DNA of 39,819 nucleotides from Ignavibacteria bacterium (GTDB lineage Bacteria > Bacteroidota > Ignavibacteria > Ignavibacteriales > Melioribacteraceae), in assembly GCA_012719345.1 (NCBI GenBank), contig JAAYAN010000063.1, positions 1 to 39,819 of the forward strand, given 5' to 3'. Below, piece by piece: positions 32,382 through 39,662 of the stretch (the first letter of the stretch is position 1; each line of letters opens with the position of its first letter). Under the pieces are notes generated by a model, which searched no databases, had not been told where the DNA came from, and saw nothing but the letters and a program-made list of their open reading frames with translations. The translations under genes and the position numbers were made by a program.

Positions 32382-34058
32382 ACTATAATGAATTTAAATT
32401 TAAAAAATACAGACTCTGAAATAAACCCGAAGTGGAAAGCTTCGCTCAGTATTCCGGTAATTCATCCCGACTTGCCGCGGAATACCGAAAACGTGCCGTT
32501 CGATATTTACGATTACGAAATGCTGTTCAACGACGAAGGCACAAAAAAGCTGATACGCGAAGGAAACACTATCGGCTGCTTTTACATCGAATCGCCGGGA
32601 ATGCGTTCGCTGCTGCAGCGGCTTAACTGCGACACGTTCGAAATGCTCACGGCGGCAAGTTCTGTAATACGTCCCGGAGTTGCCGAAAGCGGAATGATGC
32701 AGGAGTTTATCGAGAGGCATAAAAATCCCAAACGCCGCAAATATTTAGTTAAAGAGATGGAACTATACCTTGGCGAAACCTACGGCGTTATGATTTACCA
32801 GGAAGATGTTATAAAAGTGGCGCACCACATTGCCGGATTAACGCTCGAGGAAGCCGATCTTCTGCGAAGGGCAATGAGCGGAAAACTGCGTTCGCGCGAT
32901 GCTATGAAACGGCTTGCTGAAAGATTTGAGGAATCCTGCGCCGGAAAAGGATTTTCGCAAAGTGTAACGAAAGAATTGTGGCGGCAGATTGAATCCTTTG
33001 CCGGATATGCTTTTTGCAAAGCGCACAGCGCCTCTTTTGCCCTGCTGTCATTTCAGGTTGCATATCTTAAAGTCCATTACCCCGCCGAATTTATGGCGAG
33101 CGTTTTAAGCAACCGCGGCGGTTATTACTCGCCGGCGGTTTACGTGCAGGAATGCATTCGTATGGGACTTAAAGTTTTGCTTCCGTGCGTAAACAATAGT
33201 TTTTACGATTATTCTGCTGCCGGTAAAACCGTGCGCATCGGTTTTGTAGAGCTTAAAAATTTCTCAAAGAAGAGCGCCGGGAAAATTTCTGCAGAAAGGG
33301 AACGGAATGGCAGTTATAAATCTTTGCAGGATTTTCTTACCCGTACCGGCACAGGTTACGAGGAAAGCTCGATACTCATTCGCTGCGGTGCGATGGATAT
33401 TTTCGGCAAAACACGCCCGACACTGATGCGGCTGCTTGATGTTTATATGAGTCACCGCCGCCTGATTGATAACCGCAACGGGAACCTGTTTGCGGAGGAA
33501 ACTCTGAAACTTGAAAAGGAAATTGAAACCGACATTGATTACAGCATCGGGGAAAAATGCGCAATCGAGTACGAGACTTTCGGGTATATGATAACGCGTC
33601 ACCCGCTGGAGTTTTTCGGGAATGTGACTTCGCGGAAGGATATTGTGAAGGCTGCGGATATTAAAAAATATAACGGTAAACGGGTAAAAATGCTTGGCTG
33701 GTATATGACTTCCAAAAGAATTAAAACTAAAAAAGGGGAGATTATGAAGTTCCTTTCACTCGAAGACCTGACCGGGACTTTTGAAGCCGTGATTTTCCCG
33801 AAAGTTTATAACGGGTGCGCCGAGCTGACAATGTCGATGGGTCCTTACCTGATTGAAGGAATAGCCGATATGGTTAACGGGAATAATATTGTAGTGGAAA
33901 AACTTGCAGTGCTCACATCGCAAAAAACGCTTGCCGTAACGGAAAAAGACAGCGCCGAGAATAAATATTTTGGCGATACTGAAAAATTTGACGAAGAGGA
34001 AATAGGACTCGTGGAAGCGCTGGACAAAGAAAAGTTGAGGAGGGCGTATGTGGAATAA
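32376..34058 (+). pseudogene. 5'-truncated DnaE/DnaE2-type DNA polymerase III alpha subunit
   Basis: 560 residues that align with only the C-terminal half of Bacteroidota-type DnaE. Present: NTIGCFYIESPGMRSLLQRL (64-83), SVIRPGVAESGMM, YGVMIYQEDV (136-145), ADLLRRAMSGK (160-170), FAGYAFCKAHSAS (208-220), a helix-hairpin-helix region and an OB fold (about 440-520, VKMLGWYMTSKRIKTKKGE). Absent: the PHP domain and the palm segment with the PDxD catalytic aspartates, roughly the first 430 residues. The first 40 residues match nothing recognisable. The frame is open throughout, so expression of a partial protein is possible. GC is markedly higher than in neighbours (34 of 60 bases at 32581-32640). 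Flanks are repeated; most likely a transferred, broken gene, or half of a split one. Confidence 0.75.
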
Positions 34059-34060
34059 TT

Positions 34061-34090
34061 GAGAGTAAGAGTAAGTATCAAGAGTAAGAA
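34061..34090. repeat. AGTAAG-type repeat after the polymerase fragment
   Basis: GAGAGTAAGAGTAAG followed by a second AAGAGTAAG resembles the left arm of the repeat at 32249-32276, in the same orientation. It begins 3 bases after the polymerase fragment stop codon. Confidence 0.6.
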
Positions 34091-34157
34091 AAGGCAAAAA
34101 CCTAATTCCCTTAAATCCTGTTTTTACTTATAACTTATAACTGAAAACTTAAAACCA

Positions 34158-34170
34158 TTTTTCCCGTTTC
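34158..34170. repeat. 13-base direct repeat, right copy
   Basis: Exact copy of TTTTTCCCGTTTC found at 32311-32323, same orientation. It lies next to a bulged hairpin (34179-34195, CAGGTCT and AGACTG around TACG). Confidence 0.5.
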
Positions 34171-34196
34171 TGTCCCGTCAGGTCTTACGAGACTGC

Positions 34197-34242
34197 CCAA
34201 GAATATTTTAGAATGGGATAAACTAAAAATTCTCACCCGCAA
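34197..34242. repeat. Degenerate direct repeat, left of the toxin-antitoxin block
   Basis: CCAAGAA (34197-34203), then 22 variable bases and AAAATTCTCACC (34226-34237), followed by GCAA. The same pattern, in the same orientation, occurs at 35388-35434. The two copies bracket the toxin, antitoxin and small membrane protein. Confidence 0.5.
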
Positions 34243-34569
34243 TTAACCAATTAAAGTTAACAATTCACTTATCTCTTTATCCGTTAGGGTGTTCTTTTCA
34301 TTCTTATCATAAATGGAAAGCAGGTAAACAGCAGATTCTGAAATGACAATATGAGTAATTATTCTTGCTCCGCCGGATTTTCCTTTCCCCTTTGAATTGA
34401 TTGCAATACGGATTTTGTAACAGTTATTTCCCAAGGGAGTGCCTTGTTCGGGTTTTTTCTCCAAGCTCGTTATCAAATTGGCAAATTCATTTTTAAGCGA
34501 TGGGTATTTTTTAACTAATCTTTTTAGTTGTCTATCGAATGGCGGTATGGAAAAAACATCAAAGTTCAT
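34243..34569 (-). CDS. RelE/ParE-superfamily toxin
   Basis: 108 residues with the compact RelE/ParE pattern: N-terminal strand and two helices (FDVFSIPPFDRQLKRLVKKY, SLKNEFANLITSLEKKPEQG), the TPLGNNCYKIRIAI strand turn, and a C-terminal GGARIITHIVISESAVYLLSIYDKNEK strand pair. Conserved Lys/Arg residues (KKYP, KIRIA, GGARI) fit an mRNA-cleaving or gyrase-targeting toxin; the two cannot be separated here. It overlaps the upstream antitoxin gene by 11 bases, the usual two-gene arrangement with the antitoxin first. Confidence 0.8.
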   Translation of the reverse strand: MNFDVFSIPPFDRQLKRLVKKYPSLKNEFANLITSLEKKPEQGTPLGNNCYKIRIAINSKGKGKSGGARIITHIVISESAVYLLSIYDKNEKNTLTDKEISELLTLIG

Positions 34570-34765
34570 TCAACAATTCTTTTGCCGGTTTTGCTTTTAA
34601 TTTGTTCTGTTTTACTAAATTAAGGTTTTCAACAGCTTCTTTAATGTCTTCAATTAATAAAGCCTTTTCTTCCGAAATAGTTTTGGCTTTAACATAAGGC
34701 AGACTTTTAAGAACTTCCATCAAATGAACTGCCTTGTTGTCTTTTATCTCCAGTAAAACTCTCAT
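34559..34765 (-). CDS. Antitoxin of the RelE/ParE-type pair
   Basis: 68 residues, highly charged, with a short N-terminal strand (MRVLLEIKDNKAVHLMEVL) and a long C-terminal amphipathic helix (LLIEDIKEAVENLNLVKQ) ending in KAKPAKELLNEL. The latter would wrap the toxin. No clear DNA-binding fold (Arc, AbrB, HTH) is visible, so how the pair autoregulates is open. It is translated first and overlaps the toxin start by 11 bases. Confidence 0.75.
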   Translation of the reverse strand: MRVLLEIKDNKAVHLMEVLKSLPYVKAKTISEEKALLIEDIKEAVENLNLVKQNKLKAKPAKELLNEL

Positions 34766-34968
34766 TTTTCAATTCCTGCTAAATACTAATATAATACTTA
34801 AACAAACTAAGCAAAAAATAACTATTACAAGCAATTATTTCAAGATATTTCGTCTGTTCAATAATTTTCATCTCTTCGGGATTAACTCATTTCGGAAAAA
34901 CTATTTTTCCCATTTGCCTGAATTCTTGTTTTTGTTTATTTTTAGATACTATAAAATAAATTGTGCAA

Positions 34969-35367
34969 ATGAACAAATCATTAAACATATTTATAATGTG
35001 TTTATTCCTTCCTCACGGAATTGATGGTATTTTCAATAAAGTAATTAGCATAGATAAGAATAATGAATATAGTTTAAATGGAAGTGAAGCTGTATTCTTT
35101 GGATACCTTTTTATTATCATTGCCTCCATATTTGGAATTTTATATTATTTAAGTTTTTATAAATATGTAAAAATAGCTATAGAAAAATACCTTGGAATAA
35201 AACTATTATATATATATTGGTTTCTATATATAGTAATAATTTCAAGAATTGTTGTCGATATATCAGATTATCAATTATTTAATCTAATATTGATTTTAAT
35301 AAATTTTCCATTAACAATTTACCATCATGTTGTTGTTTCAAAGGAGGAATTAAAAATGAAGAAATAG
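34969..35367 (+). CDS. Small multi-helix membrane protein, unknown
   Basis: 132 residues from ATG 34969 (GTG 34963 is possible). It has four hydrophobic helices: about 3-18, 42-66, 80-100 and 104-124, with a charged C-terminal tail (VSKEELKMKK). No motif or family was recognised. The base composition is very AT-rich (11 G or C in 60 bases at 35161-35220), far below the polymerase fragment nearby, hinting at a separate origin. It is divergently placed from the antitoxin gene inside the repeat-bounded block. Confidence 0.5.
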   Translation: MNKSLNIFIMCLFLPHGIDGIFNKVISIDKNNEYSLNGSEAVFFGYLFIIIASIFGILYYLSFYKYVKIAIEKYLGIKLLYIYWFLYIVIISRIVVDISDYQLFNLILILINFPLTIYHHVVVSKEELKMKK

Positions 35368-35387
35368 TTTAAATATCCTACTTTACG

Positions 35388-35434
35388 CCAAGAAATTCTT
35401 CTTAGAAATAACCTAAAATTCTCACCTGTTGCAA
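35388..35434. repeat. Degenerate direct repeat, right of the toxin-antitoxin block
   Basis: CCAAGAA (35388-35394) and AAAATTCTCACC (35415-35426) with GCAA at 35431-35434, matching the copy at 34197-34242 in order and orientation with nearly equal spacing (27 versus 29 bases between the starts of the two blocks). Confidence 0.5.
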
Positions 35435-35477
35435 AGGGCAGTAAAATTAGTAAACACAACCTGATTGCCGTCTTAAT

Positions 35478-35512
35478 CTTGTACCTTACTCTTAATCTCC
35501 GCTTGTACCTTA
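35478..35512. repeat. Short tandem repeat with CTTACTCTTA units
   Basis: CTTGTACCTTA occurs at 35478-35488 and again at 35502-35512, a 24-base period, with CTTACTCTTAATCT between. The CTTACTCTTA core is the reverse complement of the AGTAAG repeats at 32249 and 34061, so all three spacers share the family. Confidence 0.5.
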
Positions 35513-35522
35513 GTTTTAAATC

Positions 35523-36020
35523 CTATTTATAATTCGTAAACTGAACAGGGAAATCCAAATCGGCTTCTTTTATCAATTTTATTACGGCTTGCAAGTCGTC
35601 TTTATCCGGACCCTGCACGCGCACGGTTTCATCCATAATTTGCGCGTTAACTTTAAGTTTAGATTCTTTAATTAGCTTGGTAATGTGTTTTGCATTATCT
35701 TTCGAAATTCCGCTTTGAAGTTCGATTACCTGTTTTAATCTGCCGTTTGCCGCAGGTTCGGCATCTTTCGGTTTTAACGATTTAAGTGAAAGTCCGCGTT
35801 TAATAAATTTTGACTGAAGAATATCATAAGAAGCCCGAAGAGTGTAATCATCTTTTGTGTTAATATTTATCAGCTTGTCTTTTTTGTTAAGTTCCAGCGT
35901 TGTGTGCGAATCTTTTAAATCATATCTTTGAATAATTTCCTTGGTCGATTGGTTAATTGCGTTATCAACTTCCTGAAAATCAATTTCGGAAACCACGTCG
36001 AATGATGAATTTTTTGCCAT
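35523..36020 (-). CDS. YajQ family protein
   Basis: 165 residues, full length for the family, with two ferredoxin-like halves. Diagnostic segments are SSFDVVSEIDFQEVDNAINQ at the N terminus, RYDLKDSHTTLELNKKDK, and the C-terminal DETVRVQGPDKDDLQAVIKL. Members bind nucleotides; some bind cyclic di-GMP and act on transcription factors, while others have been tied to phage or stress phenotypes, so its role here is not fixed. It stands alone on the minus strand, bounded by the repeat at 35478 and a 305-base spacer. Confidence 0.92.
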   Translation of the reverse strand: MAKNSSFDVVSEIDFQEVDNAINQSTKEIIQRYDLKDSHTTLELNKKDKLININTKDDYTLRASYDILQSKFIKRGLSLKSLKPKDAEPAANGRLKQVIELQSGISKDNAKHITKLIKESKLKVNAQIMDETVRVQGPDKDDLQAVIKLIKEADLDFPVQFTNYK

Positions 36021-36325
36021 TTTTAAATTCCTTTAAATAATATTAACTACACTAAAACTATAAGATACAAACAATATATGCAAGAATTAAGAACTGCCGG
36101 ATAATTATGAAATCCTGAAAAGATAAAATTGACAATTGCTGTTATTTATTTTAGCTTTGCAGTTAACTTAAACGATTACTTTAACTCTGTTCTGATAAGA
36201 AGATTTGTTTTAAAATTGCAGAAATATTTGCAAAATATTTAAAGATTTTCCTGTAAAGTTTTGCTGAAAATTCTAAAAGTTTATAAAATAGAACGCAAGT
36301 GTTTTAATCAAACGTTGGATAATTT
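36021..36325. other. 305-base divergent spacer before the uronate operon
   Basis: AT-rich, no gene or convincing structure. It must hold the promoters for the minus-strand yajQ-family gene and the plus-strand uronate genes. No clear operator palindrome was seen by eye. Confidence 0.5.
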
Positions 36326-37567
36326 ATGAAACTGTATGTGCTGCTGATTTCAATATTTTTCATTTTTTATTTTTCTGCCTGCAAAATGAATGTTGATGAT
36401 TTGGAAATTTCTCTTGTCAACAACCTCGATGCGGAAAGAAAAGCTGATATGATTTCAATAAGTATTGAGGAACTTAAAAGGCATAAAAATAATTCTCATC
36501 CGGGAAATTTTATAGTAATGGATAACGGAACTGAACTTCCGTATCAAATAGAAATTGATGATTCCGGAAAAGAAATGCTGATATTCCCGGTTGATATGCC
36601 GGCAAAAAGTGAAAAAGTAATAAAAATTGAATACGGCAGCGGAGTGGAAAAGAATAATTATCGCGCGCAAACTTATGCCGAGCTTGCAATGAAAACTTCC
36701 GAGGCTCCTGTTAACGGGATTTACCCGGGTGGAAATTTCGAGAAAGTATTTAAAATTAAAGTTCCCGGAATTCATAAAGACCACGACGCACTTTTCAAAT
36801 ATGAAGGTCCAGGCTGGGAAAGCGAACTGGTTGGCTACAGGTTGTATCTCGATAAAAGAAATGCAATTGACATTTTCGGAAAAGTTGAAAAGGGCTTATT
36901 TCTTGAAACGACAGGCATTCACGATACCGTTGCCGCGGATGATTCGTACCACAAAATGCAGACTTGGGGAATGGATATTTTTAAAGTCGGCGGCAGCGCA
37001 GGTTTAGGTTCATTCGGAATGTTTGTGAACGATAAGATCGAAAAAGTATCAGAAACGGATAGTGTGTTTTATGAGCTGGTTTGCAACGGTCCGGTTAAAT
37101 CGGGTATAAGACTAAATTATAACGGATGGAATGTTGCCGGCAGAAAGTATGATTTACAATCCGATTTAACTATAAATGCAGGAAGCAGACTTACCCGGAA
37201 TGATTTAAAAATAAATACTGATGTACAAAACTTATCAACCGGATTGGTTAAAAATGCTGATTCGCAATATTTTGAAAAAATCAATACAAATGGCTGGTCG
37301 TATATAGCTCTCTACGGAAATCAATCCTTAAATAACGACAGTCTCGGGATAGCGCTTTTTTTCAATAAAAATGATTTTATTAAAACCGCTGAAGATGAAG
37401 AAAATCATATTCTGGTGTTAAAACCTTCAAACGGCAAACTGACTTATTATTTTTGCGCTGCCTGGGAAAAAGAACCTGAGGGAATTAAAAATAAAAAAGA
37501 GTTTATTGAATATCTTGAGTCGGTAATTAACGAGCTGAATAATCCTGTAAAAGTAAATTATAACTGA
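36326..37567 (+). CDS. DUF4861-like lipoprotein of the uronate operon
   Basis: 413 residues. The signal peptide ends in a lipobox-like FSAC with Cys19, so it is predicted to be a lipoprotein. The body is beta-rich, with NFIVMDNGTELPYQIEID, KIKVPGIHKDHDALFKYEGPGWE SELVGYRLYLDKRNAIDIFG and DDSYHKMQTWGMDIFKVGGS AGLGSFGMF, which look like the DUF4861 family often found in polysaccharide-degradation loci of Bacteroidota. No enzymatic function is established for it as far as I know. It is 8 bases upstream of uxaC, so a role in handling uronate-containing glycans is inferred from context. Confidence 0.7.
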   Translation: MKLYVLLISIFFIFYFSACKMNVDDLEISLVNNLDAERKADMISISIEELKRHKNNSHPGNFIVMDNGTELPYQIEIDDSGKEMLIFPVDMPAKSEKVIKIEYGSGVEKNNYRAQTYAELAMKTSEAPVNGIYPGGNFEKVFKIKVPGIHKDHDALFKYEGPGWESELVGYRLYLDKRNAIDIFGKVEKGLFLETTGIHDTVAADDSYHKMQTWGMDIFKVGGSAGLGSFGMFVNDKIEKVSETDSVFYELVCNGPVKSGIRLNYNGWNVAGRKYDLQSDLTINAGSRLTRNDLKINTDVQNLSTGLVKNADSQYFEKINTNGWSYIALYGNQSLNNDSLGIALFFNKNDFIKTAEDEENHILVLKPSNGKLTYYFCAAWEKEPEGIKNKKEFIEYLESVINELNNPVKVNYN

Positions 37568-37575
37568 GGAATAAA

Positions 37576-38994
37576 ATGCAAAAACTTGAACTGAATGAAG
37601 ATCGTTTTTTTGATGCTGAACCTTCGATAAGAAAAAACGCCAGAGAAATTTATTCATCAATTTGTAATCTTCCGATAATCAGTCCGCACGGGCATGTTGA
37701 TCCAAATCTTTTCGTGGAAAACAAACCTTTCACTAATCCGACAGAATTGTTTCTAATTCCCGATCATTATGTTTTCAGGATGTTTTATTCGCAGGGAATT
37801 CCATTGGAAAATTTAGGAATTCCAACGGCTGACGGAAGTCCCGTTGAAACAGATCCGCGTAAAATCTGGCAGATATTTGCAGAAAATTTTTATTTATTCA
37901 GGGGAACTCCGTCCGGGGTTTGGCTCGATTACGAATTTAACAAAGTCTTTGGAATTGAAGAAAAACTTGTTGGCGGAAATGCTCAGAAAATTTATGATGA
38001 ACTGAATGAAAAACTTCATACAAAAGAATTTCTTCCGAGAAATCTTTTTGATAGTTTTAATATAAAAGTTTTAACCACAACCGATACGGCAACCGACCCG
38101 CTTGAAGCGCATAGAAAAATCCGGGAATCCGGCTGGCAGGGAAATGTAATACCGAGTTTCCGTCCGGATTCAGTAACGGATTTAAATAATCCTTCGTGGA
38201 ATGAAAACATTAAAATTTTAGGAAAATTGACTGAGAAGGAAATCACGGGTTACAAACAATATATTGCTGCGCTCGAAAACCGCAGAGAATATTTTAAAAG
38301 TCTGGGAGCAACATCAACCGATCACGGTTTGGAAATTCCTTATATGGCGCGGATAACCGAACAGGAAGCAGAAAAGATATTCCAAAAAGCTCTTGCCGGA
38401 AAATCCGATGCAGCTGATGCGAAAATATTTACAGCTCATATGATAATGGAAATGGGCAGAATGAGCTGCGAAGACGGTCTTGTAATGATGGTTCACGCCG
38501 GATGTTTGCGAAACCATAACAAATATATTCTTAAAAAATTCGGTCCCGATAAAGGAGCCGATATTCCTGTTCAGGCAGAATATGTAAGAAATATGCAGGA
38601 ATTTTTAAACGCTTACGGAAATGATCCGAGAATGACCGTAATTGTATTTACTCTCGACGAATCTGTTTATTCGCGCGAACTTGCGCCGTTTGCCGGTCAT
38701 TATCCCGCAATGAAACTTGGTCCTGCCTGGTGGTTTCACGACAGCATTGAAGGAATGACGCGTTATCGCCAACTGATGACAGAAACCGGCGGTTTCTATA
38801 ATACAGTTGGATTTATTGACGACACCCGCGCTTTTGTTTCAATTCCGGCACGGCACGATGTTGCACGCAGAATTGACTCTAACTTTCTTGGGAATTTAGT
38901 TGCCCGACATATTATTTCGATGGATGAAGCGTTAAAAATAGCTTATGAATTAACAAACGGTCTCGTGAAAAAATCATTTAAATTTAACATTTAA
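37576..38994 (+). CDS. uxaC: Uronate (glucuronate/galacturonate) isomerase
   Basis: 472 residues, the standard length. The amidohydrolase-fold family motifs are ISPHGHVDPNLF (metal-binding His pair), TTDTATDPLEAHRKI, PSFRPDSVTDL, HAGCLRNHNKY, and a C-terminal GFIDDTRAFVSIPARHDVAR RIDSNFLGNLVA. It converts D-glucuronate to D-fructuronate and D-galacturonate to D-tagaturonate in the cytoplasm. It is followed by KDPG aldolase and a reductase, as expected for a hexuronate route. Kinase (kdgK) and dehydratase (uxuA) are not in the window and may lie past its right edge. Confidence 0.96.
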   Translation: MQKLELNEDRFFDAEPSIRKNAREIYSSICNLPIISPHGHVDPNLFVENKPFTNPTELFLIPDHYVFRMFYSQGIPLENLGIPTADGSPVETDPRKIWQIFAENFYLFRGTPSGVWLDYEFNKVFGIEEKLVGGNAQKIYDELNEKLHTKEFLPRNLFDSFNIKVLTTTDTATDPLEAHRKIRESGWQGNVIPSFRPDSVTDLNNPSWNENIKILGKLTEKEITGYKQYIAALENRREYFKSLGATSTDHGLEIPYMARITEQEAEKIFQKALAGKSDAADAKIFTAHMIMEMGRMSCEDGLVMMVHAGCLRNHNKYILKKFGPDKGADIPVQAEYVRNMQEFLNAYGNDPRMTVIVFTLDESVYSRELAPFAGHYPAMKLGPAWWFHDSIEGMTRYRQLMTETGGFYNTVGFIDDTRAFVSIPARHDVARRIDSNFLGNLVARHIISMDEALKIAYELTNGLVKKSFKFNI

Positions 38995-38999
38995 GAAAA

Positions 39000-39662
39000 A
39001 TGCAAAAGCAGGAAACACTAAAAATATTTTTTGAAGAAAAAATTGTAGCTGTTGTACGAGTTACGGATGAGGAAAAACTTACAAAAGTAATAAATGCCAT
39101 TTACGAAGGCGGAATAAAAATAATTGAAATTACAATGACAGTACCGAATGCAATTCAGCAAATTGAAAAAATAAGTGAAAAATTTAGTGATAAAATTGTA
39201 GTTGGCGTCGGCTCGGTGATAGATAAGAAAACTGCAAAGGATGCTGTATCTGCCGGAGCAAAATACGTTGTTAGTCCTGTTACTAAAAAAGAAATTATTG
39301 AAACGTCAAAAAATCTCGGCGTGCCGGTGATGCCGGGCGCTTTTACCCCCACGGAAATTTTATCGGCTTGGGAAATGGGAGCTGATGTTGTAAAAGTATT
39401 TCCTGCAGATGTTCTTGGAATGAACTTTTTCAAAAGCGTTTTAGCCCCGATGCCGTTTCTTAAAATGATGCCTACAGGCGGCGTAACTTTAACAAATGCA
39501 GGCGACTGGCTAAAAGCCGGAGCTTGCGCAGTTGGGGTTGGAACCGCACTTCTTGAAAGCGTGGCTATAAAAAACGGTGATTATTTTAAACTTACTGAAA
39601 ATGCAAAAACAATTGTTAAATCGGTAAAAAATTATGAAGAAAATATAAAGGTGAAAAAATGA
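39000..39662 (+). CDS. eda: KDPG/KHG aldolase
   Basis: 220-residue class I aldolase. The Schiff-base lysine is Lys132 in VVKVFPADVLG and the catalytic Glu43 is in IIEITMTVPNA, corresponding to Lys133 and Glu45 of E. coli Eda. Also VGVGSVIDKKTA, GAFTPTEIL and MPTGGVTLTNA. It splits 2-keto-3-deoxy-6-phosphogluconate to pyruvate and glyceraldehyde-3-phosphate, the last step of the uronate route. It begins 5 bases after uxaC, and its stop overlaps the next start (ATGA). Confidence 0.95.
   Translation: MQKQETLKIFFEEKIVAVVRVTDEEKLTKVINAIYEGGIKIIEITMTVPNAIQQIEKISEKFSDKIVVGVGSVIDKKTAKDAVSAGAKYVVSPVTKKEIIETSKNLGVPVMPGAFTPTEILSAWEMGADVVKVFPADVLGMNFFKSVLAPMPFLKMMPTGGVTLTNAGDWLKAGACAVGVGTALLESVAIKNGDYFKLTENAKTIVKSVKNYEENIKVKK

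Noticed and set aside
32376-33030. A split intein at the start of the polymerase fragment, as in cyanobacterial DnaE
   Set aside because: The usual insertion site equivalent (FCKAHSAS) is uninterrupted and the N-terminal 40 residues have no intein C-terminal HN motif before a Cys or Ser.
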